Below, piece after piece: positions 8,260 through 17,264 of a DNA stretch of 46,501 nt. Below the pieces are notes generated by a model. That model saw only the letters and a list, made by a program, of their open reading frames with translations. It was not told the DNA's origin and ran no database searches. The position numbers and the translations under genes are program-made. The number at the start of each line of letters is the position of its first letter. The stretch's first letter is position 1. This stretch comes from Clostridium sp. (GTDB lineage Bacteria > Bacillota > Clostridia > Clostridiales > Clostridiaceae): positions 1-46,501 of the forward strand of contig NZ_JAGHFX010000038.1 in NCBI RefSeq assembly GCF_017888565.1, in the 5' to 3' direction.

Positions 8260-8619
8260 ATGGAGGAGAATAAATTAGAAAGTTGTAATTGTACAATAAT
8301 TCATAAGGATGTTGTTGAAAAAGTAAAAGAATCTATACCAGATGAGGAAAAATTATATGATTTAGCTGATTTATTTAAAGCTTTTAGTGATTCTACAAGA
8401 ATAAAAATATTATGTGCATTATTTCAAGAAGAGTTATGTGTATGCGATTTAGCAGCATTATTAAATATGACTCAATCTGCAATTTCACATCAGCTTCGAG
8501 TATTAAAATCAAATAGATTAGTTAAGTTTAGAAGAGATGGAAAAGTTATATATTATTCATTAGCAGATGATCACATTAAGCATATATTTAATGAAGGATT
8601 CAAGCATATTATCGAATAA
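8260..8619 (+). CDS. cadC: CadC-type metal-sensing ArsR/SmtB repressor
   Basis: The protein has 119 residues; ATG 8260 follows GGAGGG. It is a winged-helix protein of the ArsR/SmtB family. The recognition helix region is NMTQSAISHQLRVLKSNRLV (about 69-88), followed by the wing KFRRDGKVIYYSLAD. Metal site: Cys60 and Cys62 in ELCVCDLA, plus the N-terminal pair Cys9 and Cys11 (SCNC). This is the thiolate alpha3N site by which CadC senses Cd, Pb, Bi and Zn. The C-terminal DDHIKHIF could offer alpha5 metal ligands. The gene is directly followed by its target exporter, and the dyad upstream shows autoregulation. Confidence 0.9.
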   Translation: MEENKLESCNCTIIHKDVVEKVKESIPDEEKLYDLADLFKAFSDSTRIKILCALFQEELCVCDLAALLNMTQSAISHQLRVLKSNRLVKFRRDGKVIYYSLADDHIKHIFNEGFKHIIE

Positions 8620-8635
8620 GAAAGTGGTGAAAAAA

Positions 8636-10915
8636 ATGAGTAGTAATGAAATAAAATTAATTTTATCAGGGTTAACATGTGCTAATTGTGCAAATAAAAT
8701 TGAAACTAGAGTTAATAATATTAAAGGTGTTAAGGAAGCTAATTTAAATTTTACAACATCTACTTTAATTATAGAATTAAATGGGGAAAGACAAAATGAT
8801 GAGATTATAGCAGAAGCAAAATCTATAATAAACAAACTAGAGCCAGGGGTTAAAGTATTTAATAAAAATGAAAATAATATTATTCCTAAAGAGGTTAACA
8901 AGTGTACAAGTGATACTTGTTCTATAGAAAATAAAAGTGATAAAGAAAATCATGCTCATGATAAAAATCATTCCCATAGTAATTTAAGAGGAGATTCTCA
9001 TGAACATTTAAGTGAAGAATCACATGAACACTCACACGATCATTCTCATGGGCACTCACATGATCATTCTCATGGAGACGCAGTTGGGTTAAAAGAAAAT
9101 ATGAAGTTAATAATAGGAGCAATAGTATATGCAATTGCTTTAATTTCAACTGAAGGATCAGTTCTATCTGTAGTATTATTTGCACTGAGCTATGTATTAG
9201 TTGGAGGAGAAGTTGTATTAACTGCTATTAAAAATATTTTAAGAGGAGAAGTTTTTGATGAAAACTTCTTAATGACAGTCGCTACTTTAGGAGCTTTCTT
9301 TATAGGTGAGTTTCCAGAAGGTGTAGCGGTTATGTTATTCTATCAAATAGGAGAAGTGTTCCAATCATATGCAGTAAATCGTTCAAGAAAATCAATTACT
9401 TCTCTTATGAATATAAGAGCTGATTATGCAAATATTCTAAAAGATGGAAAAGAAGAAAAAGTTAATCCAGAAATAGTTAATATAGAGGATGTAATAATAA
9501 TAAAGCCAGGTGAAAGAGTACCTTTAGATGGTATAGTATTAGATGGAACAAGCTTTGTTGATACATCAGCACTTACTGGAGAATCTGTTCCAAGAGAAGT
9601 TTCAACAGGAGAAGATATTCTAGCTGGATTCATAAACACTAATGGTGTTTTAAAGGTAAAAGTAACGAAGAATTTTAAAGAATCAACAGTTTCTAGAATT
9701 TTAGAATTAGTAGAAAATGCTTCTAATAAAAAAGCACCAACTGAAAAATTTATAACTAGATTTGCAAGAATATATACTCCAATAGTTGTTTTCTCTGCAT
9801 TAGCATTAGCAATAATACCACCTCTAGTTATTAAGGATGCAAGTTTCTATGATTGGATTTACAGGGCATTAATATTCTTAGTAGTATCTTGTCCATGTGC
9901 ATTGGTAGTTTCAATTCCTCTTGGATTATTTGCTGGAATTGGTGGTGCATCTAGAAAAGGTATATTAGTTAAAGGCGGAAACTATTTAGAAGCACTTAAG
10001 GATGTTAATACAGTTGTTTTTGATAAAACAGGAACATTAACAAAAGGTGTCTTTAAGGTAACAGAAATAAATAATGTTGATATATCTAAAGATGAGTTAA
10101 TAAAAGTTGCAGCTATTTCAGAAAGTTTATCAAATCACCCAATAGCACAATCTATTATAAAAGAATATGGAAAAGAAATAGATTCTAATGATTTAAGTGG
10201 TTATGAAGAAATATCTGGACATGGAATTAGGGTAACAATTAATAATTCACAAGTATTAATTGGTAATTATAAGCTTATGGAAAAGTTTGAAATAAAATAT
10301 GACGATATAAATTCAATTGGAACAATAGTTCATGTAGCAGTAAACAATGAATATAAAGGTAATATAGTAATTTCAGATGAAATAAAAGAAGGTTCTAAAT
10401 CAGCAATAGAAGGATTAAAGAATATAGGTGTATCTCAAACCGTTATGTTAACAGGAGATAACCAATCAGTAGGAGAAAAGGTAGCATCATTGGTTGGTGT
10501 AGATAAAGTATTTGCTGAATTATTACCAGGAGATAAGGTTGAAAAAGTAGAAGGTTTAATCAATAATAATTCAACAAAAGGTAAAGTTGTATTTGTGGGT
10601 GATGGAATAAATGATGCACCAGTTTTAGCAAGAGCAGACATTGGAGTTGCTATGGGTGGTATTGGATCAGATGCAGCTATAGAAGCAGCGGATGTAGTTT
10701 TAATGAAAGATGATCCTGAGGCATTAGTTACTGCTATTAAAGTAGCAAGAAAAACAAATAAAGTATTATGGCAAAATATAATATTATCATTAGGAGTAAA
10801 AGGTCTTGTATTGATTTTAAGTGCTTTTGGTATGGCGAATATGTGGGAAGCTGTATTTGCAGATGTTGGAGTTACCGTAATAGCAGTAATAAATTCAACA
10901 AGATGCTTGAAATAA
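8636..10915 (+). CDS. cadA: P1B-type heavy-metal exporting ATPase, CadA/ZntA-like
   Basis: The start is ATG 8636 (GGTGA seven bases upstream), giving 759 residues; a longer in-frame reading back to 8567 overlaps cadC and is rejected. Domains: an HMA metal-binding domain with GLTCANCANK near the N-terminus, then a His-rich linker (about residues 105-160) with repeated SHEHSHDHSHGH-like units. The P-type ATPase core follows, with TGES in the actuator domain, the CPC metal site in the membrane (Cys419, Cys421), phosphorylation Asp463 in DKTGTLT, the nucleotide-domain HP motif SNHPIAQ, and GDGINDAP. It should export Zn2+, Cd2+ or Pb2+ across the membrane. The long His tract favours Zn or Co buffering. 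Co-transcribed with cadC, 16 bases away. Confidence 0.92.
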   Translation: MSSNEIKLILSGLTCANCANKIETRVNNIKGVKEANLNFTTSTLIIELNGERQNDEIIAEAKSIINKLEPGVKVFNKNENNIIPKEVNKCTSDTCSIENKSDKENHAHDKNHSHSNLRGDSHEHLSEESHEHSHDHSHGHSHDHSHGDAVGLKENMKLIIGAIVYAIALISTEGSVLSVVLFALSYVLVGGEVVLTAIKNILRGEVFDENFLMTVATLGAFFIGEFPEGVAVMLFYQIGEVFQSYAVNRSRKSITSLMNIRADYANILKDGKEEKVNPEIVNIEDVIIIKPGERVPLDGIVLDGTSFVDTSALTGESVPREVSTGEDILAGFINTNGVLKVKVTKNFKESTVSRILELVENASNKKAPTEKFITRFARIYTPIVVFSALALAIIPPLVIKDASFYDWIYRALIFLVVSCPCALVVSIPLGLFAGIGGASRKGILVKGGNYLEALKDVNTVVFDKTGTLTKGVFKVTEINNVDISKDELIKVAAISESLSNHPIAQSIIKEYGKEIDSNDLSGYEEISGHGIRVTINNSQVLIGNYKLMEKFEIKYDDINSIGTIVHVAVNNEYKGNIVISDEIKEGSKSAIEGLKNIGVSQTVMLTGDNQSVGEKVASLVGVDKVFAELLPGDKVEKVEGLINNNSTKGKVVFVGDGINDAPVLARADIGVAMGGIGSDAAIEAADVVLMKDDPEALVTAIKVARKTNKVLWQNIILSLGVKGLVLILSAFGMANMWEAVFADVGVTVIAVINSTRCLK

Positions 10916-10933
10916 TTTCAAATGCTATTTTTA

Positions 10934-10962
10934 TTGACAAATTTCATCATATTAAATATAAT
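10934..10962 (+). promoter_or_regulatory. Perfect consensus sigma-A promoter for a noncoding RNA
   Basis: TTGACA (10934-10939), exactly 17 bases, TATAAT (10957-10962). It starts 19 bases after the cadA stop and points into a region with no open frame. The predicted transcription start is near 10969. Confidence 0.8.
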
Positions 10963-10968
10963 GAATTA

Positions 10969-11104
10969 GGTTGAGAACATTTCAGGCATAAGGGAAGCAT
11001 ACAAGATCATTATCTTGTTTACAGAGCACATTGAGGCTCTGTATAAATTTGAGACTTATGTATAACGGATCTGCTACGTTATACATAAGTCTTAATTTTT
11101 TTTA
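10969..11104 (+). ncRNA. Structured small RNA candidate between cadA and rex
   Basis: There is no coding frame here. Downstream of the consensus promoter the RNA would fold hairpin 1 (ACAAGAT 11001-11007 with ATCTTGT 11012-11018, loop CATT) and hairpin 2 (ACAGAGC 11021-11027 with GCTCTGT 11036-11042). It would end in a 16-bp terminator. CATAAG (10987-10992) can also pair with CTTATG (11055-11060), which lies in the 5' arm of the terminator. That pairing would enclose both hairpins in a junction and compete with termination, as in riboswitches and attenuators. I could not match it to a known class. It may be a free sRNA of about 130 nt or an attenuator. The 3' boundary is set by the terminator; the 5' end is predicted. 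Confidence 0.6.
11052..11103 (+). terminator. Strong intrinsic terminator of the small RNA
   Basis: AGACTTATGTATAACG (11052-11067) pairs perfectly with CGTTATACATAAGTCT (11077-11092) over a nine-base loop, followed by TAA and a run of T. Confidence 0.9.
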
Positions 11105-11261
11105 TATAATATAACTAAATTAAAGTTTATTTAAAAATTAAATTTAAAAATGAACTTTAAAACTAATAAAAAAATATATAAAAATTATATTAATTGACAA
11201 AAATATTAGTAAGTAAACTTTTGTGATTGAGAAAAAATTAACTATTTAATATGCTTTTAGT

Positions 11262-11300
11262 TTGTTAAATAGATAACCTAAGTTGTTTTAAAATTATAAT
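11262..11300 (+). promoter_or_regulatory. rex promoter with likely Rex operator
   Basis: TTGTTAA (11262-11268), four bases, then ATAACCT: a perfect left half and a poor right half of the clostridial Rex motif TTGTTAA-N4-TTAACAA. It overlaps the -35 position of a TATAAT at 11295-11300. This suggests NADH-responsive autoregulation. The interval 11105-11261 is A/T-rich with no recognisable gene; a lone TTGACA (11194-11199) has no convincing -10. Confidence 0.45.
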
Positions 11301-11380
11301 AAAAGTGGTAAAATATAAATATGAATATGAATAATATTGTTTTAATATATAAGATAAGAGAAAGTAGGAGAAAATATAGT

Positions 11381-12022
11381 ATGGATAAGAAAAAGAATAT
11401 TTCAATGGCCGTAATCAAGAGATTACCAAAATATCATAGATATTTACAAGAGTTATTAAGAAATGATGTAGATAGAATTTCTTCAAAAGAACTAGGAGAA
11501 AAAATAGGATTTACGGCATCACAAATAAGACAAGATTTAAATTGCTTTGGTGACTTTGGTCAACAAGGATATGGATACAATGTAAAGGACTTATACAATC
11601 AAATTAGCATTATATTAGGGTTAAATAGAGAATATAAGGGAGTAATCATTGGAGCTGGTAATATAGGGCAGGCAATAGCAAATTACAGCAGATTCTCACA
11701 AATCGGGTTAGATATAGAAGCTATATTTGATGCTAACCCAAAACTATTAGGAATGAGAATAAGAGATATAGAAATCCAAGATATAGATACACTAAAAAGT
11801 TATCTTGAAGATAATAGTATAGATATAGGTATAATTTGTGTTCCAAGAATTAATGCACAAAAGGTATGTGATATTTTAGTAGAAAATGGAGTAACAGGTA
11901 TATGGAATTTTGCACCTGTTGATTTATCTGTACCTGAAGATATAACAGTAGAAAATGTTCATTTATCAGAAAGTTTATTAACATTAATATATTTATTACA
12001 TGATAAAAATGAAAATAAATAG
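11381..12022 (+). CDS. rex: Redox-sensing transcriptional repressor Rex
   Basis: The protein has 213 residues from ATG 11381 (AGGAG ten bases upstream); an earlier in-frame ATG at 11321 has no SD and would add a non-family leader. An N-terminal winged helix (about 5-75, with SSKELGEKIGFTASQIRQDLN and the wing FGDFGQQGYGY) is followed by a Rossmann domain with GAGNIG at 91-96. A C-terminal swapped helix (ESLLTLIYLLHDK) completes the Rex architecture. Rex binds DNA when NAD+ dominates and lets go when NADH rises, so it gates fermentative NADH-oxidising pathways. Its position directly upstream of the butyryl-CoA operon, and the operators before both, support that. Confidence 0.95.
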   Translation: MDKKKNISMAVIKRLPKYHRYLQELLRNDVDRISSKELGEKIGFTASQIRQDLNCFGDFGQQGYGYNVKDLYNQISIILGLNREYKGVIIGAGNIGQAIANYSRFSQIGLDIEAIFDANPKLLGMRIRDIEIQDIDTLKSYLEDNSIDIGIICVPRINAQKVCDILVENGVTGIWNFAPVDLSVPEDITVENVHLSESLLTLIYLLHDKNENK

Positions 12023-12090
12023 ATAAATTGATAATTGGATTAAATTAGAAATAGTTATTGCAAAAGAAAATTTAAGAGTTTATAATAATA

Positions 12091-12117
12091 ATTGAAGCAT
12101 CTGCTTCAATTATTTTT
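12091..12117 (+). terminator. Intrinsic terminator after rex
   Basis: ATTGAAGCA (12091-12099) pairs with TGCTTCAAT (12102-12110), then TATTTTT. It separates rex from the butyrate operon. Confidence 0.8.
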
Positions 12118-12125
12118 GCTTATGA

Positions 12126-12180
12126 TTGTTATAAGATTAACAAATTGTTGTTTTATGATACATATTAACATTAATATAAT
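12126..12180 (+). promoter_or_regulatory. Rex operator and promoter of the butyryl-CoA operon
   Basis: TTGTTAT-AAGA-TTAACAA (12126-12143) differs from the published clostridial Rex motif TTGTTAA-N4-TTAACAA at one base. A TATAAT at 12175-12180 is the best -10; the -35 is weak. The operator sits immediately upstream of, or over, the polymerase site, as expected for repression at low NADH/NAD+. The remainder to 12276 is leader without a gene. Confidence 0.75.
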
Positions 12181-12276
12181 TATTAATATGTTTTGAATGC
12201 AATTATAAGATACTACATGGGTTATGTCTATTGAATAAAATTAATATAAGCATGGATAAAAGGGGAGGATTCTATA

Positions 12277-13059
12277 ATGGAATTAAAAAATATAATTCTT
12301 GAAAAAGAAGAAAATCTAGCGATTGTTACAATTAATAGACCGAAAGCATTAAATGCATTAAACTCAGAAACATTAAAGGATTTAGACGTAGTATTAGAAG
12401 ACTTAGAAAAAGATAATAATATTTATTGTGTTATATTAACAGGCTCTGGAGAAAAAGCTTTTGTTGCAGGAGCTGATATTTCGGAGATGAAAGATTTATC
12501 AGAAGAAGAAGGAAAAGAATTTGGACTTTTAGGAAACAGAGTTTTCAGAAGATTAGAAAAATTGAACAAGCCTGTTATTGCAGCAGTATCAGGATTTGCC
12601 CTTGGTGGTGGTTGTGAATTAGCTATGGCTTGTGATATAAGAATAGCTTCAGAAAGAGCAAGATTTGCTCAACCAGAAGTTGGCCTTGGAATAACACCTG
12701 GATTTGGTGGAACTCAAAGATTGCCTAGATTAGTTGGAGAAGGTAAGGCTAAAGAGCTTATTTATACATGTGCAACTGTAAAAGCTGAGGAAGCACTTAG
12801 AATTGGTTTAGTAAATAAAGTTGTATCTCTTGAAAATCTAATGGAAGAAGCAAAAGCTATGGCAAAGACAATAATTGCCAATGCTCCAATTGCAGTTAAA
12901 TTATGTAAGGATGCAATAAATAGGGGAATGCAAGTTGATATAGATAGCGCTGTAGAAATCGAAGCTGAAGATTTTGGAAAATGTTTTTCGACAGAAGACC
13001 AAAAAGAAGGAATGACAGCTTTTATCGAAAAGAGAGATAAAAATTTTTATAATAAATAG
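12277..13059 (+). CDS. crt: 3-hydroxybutyryl-CoA dehydratase (crotonase)
   Basis: The protein has 260 residues; ATG 12277 follows GGGGAGG. It is a crotonase-fold enzyme that dehydrates (S)-3-hydroxybutyryl-CoA to crotonyl-CoA in the cytoplasm. The oxyanion-hole segments are AFVAGADISEM (61-71) and SGFALGGGCELAMACD (105-120). The two catalytic glutamates are Glu114 and Glu134 (in FAQPEVGLG), followed by GFGGTQRLPRL. Length equals that of C. acetobutylicum Crt. First gene of crt-bcd-etfB-etfA-hbd, under the Rex operator at 12126. Confidence 0.96.
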   Translation: MELKNIILEKEENLAIVTINRPKALNALNSETLKDLDVVLEDLEKDNNIYCVILTGSGEKAFVAGADISEMKDLSEEEGKEFGLLGNRVFRRLEKLNKPVIAAVSGFALGGGCELAMACDIRIASERARFAQPEVGLGITPGFGGTQRLPRLVGEGKAKELIYTCATVKAEEALRIGLVNKVVSLENLMEEAKAMAKTIIANAPIAVKLCKDAINRGMQVDIDSAVEIEAEDFGKCFSTEDQKEGMTAFIEKRDKNFYNK

Positions 13060-13148
13060 TCAGAAAAAATAAAATATAAAGAATTATCGAAAAAATCAAA
13101 TATATGTAGTTAAGTAAAAAAGTGTGCAATATCGAGGAGGTATAATAA

Positions 13149-14288
13149 ATGAATTTTCAATTAACTAGAGAACAAGAATTAGTAAGACAAATGGTTAGAG
13201 AATTCGCTTTGAATGAAGTAAAACCAATTGCTGCTGAAATTGATGAAACAGAAAGATTTCCTATGGAAAATGTTGAAAAAATGGCCAAGCTTGGAATGTT
13301 AGGAATTCCATTTGCTAAGGAATATGGTGGAGCTGGTGGAGATACTCTTTCTTATATAATAGCAGTGGAAGAGTTATCAAAGGCTTGTGGAACTACAGGG
13401 GTTATAGTATCTGCTCATACTTCTCTTTGTGCTTCTTTAATAGAGCAATTTGGAACAAAAGAGCAAAAAGAAAAATATCTAGTAGACCTTGCAAGTGGTA
13501 AAAAGCTAGGAGCATTTGGGCTAACAGAACCAGGAGCAGGTACAGATGCAGCAGGACAACAAACTGTAGCTGTATTAGATGGAGATAATTATATATTAAA
13601 TGGATCAAAGATATTTATAACAAATGGTGGAGTAGCTGATACATTTATTATTTTTGCTATGACTGATAGAAGTAAGGGAACAAGAGGAATTTCAGCATTT
13701 ATAGTTGAAAAGAATTTTGAAGGATTCTCAATTGGAAAGAAAGAAGAAAAGCTTGGAATTAGAGCATCTTCAACAACAGAGTTAGTTATGAGCAATTGTA
13801 TAGTTCCAAAGGAAAATTTAATAGGACAAGAAGGTAAAGGCTTTGGTATAGCTATGAAAACCCTAGATGGAGGAAGAATTGGTATAGCAGCTCAAGCTTT
13901 AGGAATTGCAGAAGGGGCATTTGACGAAGCTGTTGCTTACATGAAAGAAAGAAAACAATTTGGGAAATCATTATCTGCTTTCCAAGGACTTCAATGGATG
14001 ATAGCAGAAATGGATACTAAAATTGAAGCTGCAAGGCATTTAGTTTATAAAGCTGCTTGGTTAAAGGATAATAAACTTCCATATTCAGTAGATGCCGCAA
14101 GAGCTAAACTTTATGCAGCAGAAGTTGCTATGGATGTAACAACTAAGGCAGTTCAAATATTTGGTGGATATGGATACACTAAAGAATATCCAGTTGAAAG
14201 AATGATGAGAGATGCAAAAATAACTGAAATATATGAAGGAACTTCAGAAGTTCAAAAGATGGTTATTTCAGGAAATGCTTTAAGATAA
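13149..14288 (+). CDS. bcd: Butyryl-CoA dehydrogenase
   Basis: The protein has 379 residues; ATG 13149 follows GAGGAGG. It is an acyl-CoA dehydrogenase. The FAD-binding middle region includes [12 protein letters not shown] and the substrate/FAD signature ITNGG; the C-terminal helical domain has [23 protein letters not shown]. The catalytic base is the Glu of IYEGTSE (Glu363 by my count). It reduces crotonyl-CoA to butyryl-CoA. In clostridia Bcd works with the adjacent EtfAB, bifurcating electrons from NADH to crotonyl-CoA and ferredoxin. That function is known for the complex and is inferred here from the operon. Confidence 0.96.
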   Translation: MNFQLTREQELVRQMVREFALNEVKPIAAEIDETERFPMENVEKMAKLGMLGIPFAKEYGGAGGDTLSYIIAVEELSKACGTTGVIVSAHTSLCASLIEQFGTKEQKEKYLVDLASGKKLGAFGLTEPGAGTDAAGQQTVAVLDGDNYILNGSKIFITNGGVADTFIIFAMTDRSKGTRGISAFIVEKNFEGFSIGKKEEKLGIRASSTTELVMSNCIVPKENLIGQEGKGFGIAMKTLDGGRIGIAAQALGIAEGAFDEAVAYMKERKQFGKSLSAFQGLQWMIAEMDTKIEAARHLVYKAAWLKDNKLPYSVDAARAKLYAAEVAMDVTTKAVQIFGGYGYTKEYPVERMMRDAKITEIYEGTSEVQKMVISGNALR

Positions 14289-14304
14289 TAGGGAGGATTT
14301 ATAG

Positions 14305-15084
14305 ATGAATATAGTAGTTTGTTTAAAACAAGTTCCAGATACAACAGCTGTTAAAATTGATCCAAAGACAGGGACTCTTATAAGAGATGGTGTTCCATCA
14401 ATAATAAATCCAGAAGATAAGCATGCTTTAGAAGCTGCTTTAACTTTAAAGGATAATGTAGGTGGAAAGGTTACAGTAGTAAGTATGGGGCCTCCTCAAG
14501 CACAAAATGCATTAAGAGAAGCTTTATGTATGGGAGCTGATGAAGCTATACTTATAACTGATAGAGCTTTTGCAGGAGCTGATACACTAGCAACTTCAAA
14601 GACTTTAGCAGGAGCAATAAAAAGATTAGAATATGATGTGGTTTTCGCAGGAAGACAAGCTATAGACGGAGATACAGCACAAGTTGGACCGGAAATTGCA
14701 GAACATTTAAATATACCTCAAGTAACATATGTTCAAGGTGTTAAGGTAGAAGATGATGGGTTATTAGTAAATAGAGCATTAGAAGATGGATATGAATTGA
14801 TAAAGGTTAATGGACCAGTTCTTTTAACAGCTATAAAAGAATTAAATGAACCAAGATATATGAATGTTAGATATATCTTTGATACTGCAAACACAGAAAT
14901 AAAAATTTGGTCAGCTGCTGACTTAGAAGTGAACAAAGAAGAGCTAGGACTTAAAGGTTCACCAACAAAGGTTAAAAAGTCAATGACTAAAGAAGCTAAG
15001 GGAGCAGGAGAATTAATAAATGAAGTTCCAAGTGAAGCTGTAAAATATGTATTAGGTAAATTAAAAGAAAAACACTACATCTAG
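14305..15084 (+). CDS. etfB: Electron-transfer flavoprotein, beta subunit
   Basis: The protein has 259 residues; ATG 14305 follows GGGAGG, 17 bases after bcd. It starts MNIVVCLKQVPDTTAVKIDP, the EtfB signature, has the AMP/FAD-binding segment GRQAIDGDTAQVGPEIAEHL (about 117-136), and ends with the long C-terminal arm carrying the KSMTKEAKGAG region. In Bcd-EtfAB complexes the beta subunit holds the bifurcating FAD. Partner genes bcd and etfA flank it. The DGDTAQVGP element is the one seen in bifurcating EtfB proteins. Confidence 0.95.
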   Translation: MNIVVCLKQVPDTTAVKIDPKTGTLIRDGVPSIINPEDKHALEAALTLKDNVGGKVTVVSMGPPQAQNALREALCMGADEAILITDRAFAGADTLATSKTLAGAIKRLEYDVVFAGRQAIDGDTAQVGPEIAEHLNIPQVTYVQGVKVEDDGLLVNRALEDGYELIKVNGPVLLTAIKELNEPRYMNVRYIFDTANTEIKIWSAADLEVNKEELGLKGSPTKVKKSMTKEAKGAGELINEVPSEAVKYVLGKLKEKHYI

Positions 15085-15105
15085 GAAATATGGGAGGTAA
15101 AAAAG

Positions 15106-16110
15106 ATGAGTATAGCAGATTACAGAGGCGTATGGGTATTTGCTGAGCAAAGAGAAGGAGAACTTCAAAAGGTTTCTTTAGAATTACTTGGTGAAGGTAG
15201 AAAAATTGCTGATAAGTTAGGAGTAAAATTAACAGCTCTTTTATTAGGAGATAATATAAAAGGTTTAGCTGATATATTAGGAAGACATGGAGCAGATGAG
15301 GTTTTAGTAGCAGAAAATAAATTGTTAAAGCACTACACTACTGATGGATATACAAAGGTTATTTGTGATTTAGCAAATGAAAGAAAACCAGGAATATTAT
15401 TTATAGGAGCTACTTTCATTGGAAGAGATCTAGGACCTAGAGTAGCTGCAAGATTATCTACAGGATTAACAGCAGACTGCACAGTTTTAGATGTTGACGT
15501 TGAAAAAGCAGATTTATTAGCTACAAGACCAGCATTTGGTGGTAACTTAATGGCTACAATTGCCTGTCCAGATCATAGACCACAAATGGCAACAGTAAGA
15601 CCAGGAGTATTTTCAAAGCTTTCAGATGAAGATAGAAACTTTACTGTAGAAGAAGTAGAAGTAAAAATCGAAGATTCAGATATCAGAACTAAAATAGTTG
15701 AGATAGTAAAAGAAGCTAAGGATATCGTTGATATAAGCGAAGCTAACTTCATTGTTTCAGGCGGTAGGGGAGTAGGTTCAAAAGAAAACTTTAATATTTT
15801 AAAAGAATTAGCAGAAGCTTTAGGTGGAACAGTAGCAGGATCAAGAGCAGCTGTTGAAAATGGCTGGATAGATAGAGACTATCAAGTTGGACAAACGGGT
15901 AAGACAGTAAGACCAACTATATATATAGCTTGTGGTATTTCAGGGGCAATACAACACGTTGCAGGTATGCAAGATTCAGATTTAATAATAGCTATAAACA
16001 AAGATGCATCAGCTCCAATAATGCAAACAGCAGATTATGCTATAGTAGGAGACTTGTTAAAAGTTGTTCCAGAAATGACAGCACAAGCAAAAGCAATGAA
16101 AGAAAACTAG
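15106..16110 (+). CDS. etfA: Electron-transfer flavoprotein, alpha subunit
   Basis: The protein has 334 residues; ATG 15106 follows GGGAGG. The N-terminal Rossmann-like half (YRGVWVFAEQREGELQ; IGATFIGRDLGPRVAARL) is followed by the C-terminal FAD domain with SGGRGVG, AVENGWIDRDYQVGQTG, YIACGISGAIQHVAGM and NKDASAPIMQTADYAIVGD. The family binds FAD in this C-terminal half and passes electrons to Bcd. It overlaps nothing; a 271-base spacer with repeats separates it from hbd. Confidence 0.95.
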   Translation: MSIADYRGVWVFAEQREGELQKVSLELLGEGRKIADKLGVKLTALLLGDNIKGLADILGRHGADEVLVAENKLLKHYTTDGYTKVICDLANERKPGILFIGATFIGRDLGPRVAARLSTGLTADCTVLDVDVEKADLLATRPAFGGNLMATIACPDHRPQMATVRPGVFSKLSDEDRNFTVEEVEVKIEDSDIRTKIVEIVKEAKDIVDISEANFIVSGGRGVGSKENFNILKELAEALGGTVAGSRAAVENGWIDRDYQVGQTGKTVRPTIYIACGISGAIQHVAGMQDSDLIIAINKDASAPIMQTADYAIVGDLLKVVPEMTAQAKAMKEN

Positions 16111-16134
16111 TGACAATGGAGAATGGAGAGTTTA

Positions 16135-16290
16135 CAATTAAGAAAATAACTCAGACAAGCTGAGTTATGAAATTAGAGTAAATATTAATTAACAAATTAA
16201 TAATGGACAATGCATAAGTATAATGGGAAATTGAAAGTGGACAATTCATAATTAAGGAAATAACTCAGTAAACTGAGTTGTGAAATTAGA
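16135..16290 (+). repeat. Duplicated hairpin module between etfA and hbd
   Basis: Copy 1 (16135-16177) and copy 2 (about 16249-16290) share the frame AATTAAGAAAATAACTCAG / loop / CTGAGTTATGAAATTAGA with a few changes. Each forms an AACTCAG-CTGAGTT hairpin. The spacer up to hbd (16111-16381) also repeats short AATTGTGAATTG units near 16333-16360. No gene is visible in it. The hairpins are not followed by T runs, so they are not good terminators. Confidence 0.6.
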
Positions 16291-16381
16291 TAATTTAGCT
16301 TAGGATAAATTATTACCTAAATTATTAATATTAAATTGTGAATTGTAAATTGTGAATTGAAGAAATTGGAGGTTTTTGAAT

Positions 16382-17224
16382 ATGGAAAAGATTTTTGTTA
16401 TAGGTGCAGGAACTATGGGAGCAGGTATAGTTCAAGCTTTTGCTCAAAAGGGTTATGAAGTAATAGTTAGAGATATAAAGGATGAATTTGTTGAAAGAGG
16501 TATATCTGGAATTAATAAAGGCTTAACTAAGCTAGTTGCTAAGGGGAAGATTAGTGAAGAAGATAAAGAAGCTATTCTTTCAAGAATAACTGGAACTACT
16601 GATTTATCTCTTGCAGAAGATTGTGATTTAGTAATTGAAGCTGCTGTTGAAAATATGGAAATTAAAAAGAGTATATTTGCTGAATTAGATGGGATTTGTA
16701 AAGAATCTACTATATTAGCTTCTAATACATCATCTTTATCAATAACAGAAGTTGCTTCAGCAACAAAGAGACCTGATAAAGTTATAGGAATGCATTTCTT
16801 TAATCCAGCTCCAGTAATGAAGCTAGTAGAAATTATAAGAGGGATGGCAACATCAAATGAAACTTTTGATGCTATAAAAGAATTATCAGTAGCAATTGGA
16901 AAGGAGCCAGTAGAAGTTGAAGAAGCTCCAGGATTTGTTGTTAATAGAATACTTATTCCAATGATTAATGAAGCATCATTTATTCTTCAAGAAGGAATAG
17001 CTTCAGTTGAAGATATAGATACTGCTATGAAATATGGTGCAAATCATCCAATGGGACCTTTAGCTTTAGGAGACCTTATAGGATTAGATGTATGCTTAGC
17101 TATTATGGACGTTTTATATAATGAAACAGGAGACACTAAGTACAGAGCAAGTAATCTTTTAAGAAAGTATGTTAGAGCTGGATATCTTGGAAGAAAGACT
17201 GGTAGAGGATTCTACAATTATTAA
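16382..17224 (+). CDS. hbd: 3-hydroxybutyryl-CoA dehydrogenase
   Basis: The protein has 280 residues from ATG 16382 (GGAGG nine bases upstream). It reduces acetoacetyl-CoA to (S)-3-hydroxybutyryl-CoA. The Rossmann motif GAGTMG is at 8-13, SNTSSLS lies around 114-120, and the catalytic His138-Glu150 pair is in [15 protein letters not shown]. The C-terminal dimer domain contains [15 protein letters not shown] and ends in [11 protein letters not shown], the usual family terminus. It is last in the butyryl-CoA operon and is followed by a terminator. The repeat-bearing spacer before it may tune its level relative to etfA. Confidence 0.96.
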   Translation: MEKIFVIGAGTMGAGIVQAFAQKGYEVIVRDIKDEFVERGISGINKGLTKLVAKGKISEEDKEAILSRITGTTDLSLAEDCDLVIEAAVENMEIKKSIFAELDGICKESTILASNTSSLSITEVASATKRPDKVIGMHFFNPAPVMKLVEIIRGMATSNETFDAIKELSVAIGKEPVEVEEAPGFVVNRILIPMINEASFILQEGIASVEDIDTAMKYGANHPMGPLALGDLIGLDVCLAIMDVLYNETGDTKYRASNLLRKYVRAGYLGRKTGRGFYNY

Positions 17225-17264
17225 AAATTTATCCTTAATATGATTTGATTTGTTGAACTTTTTT

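Noticed and set aside
8567..8635. Upstream extension of cadA overlapping cadC
   Set aside because: ATG 8636 has a proper SD and directly starts the HMA domain; the extension has no SD.
10969..11104. NiCo (czcD), c-di-GMP, SRP or 6S RNA identity for the structured RNA
   Set aside because: The proximity to a metal exporter suggested NiCo, but the conserved junction sequences I know of are not visible, and other classes fit no better. Left unassigned.
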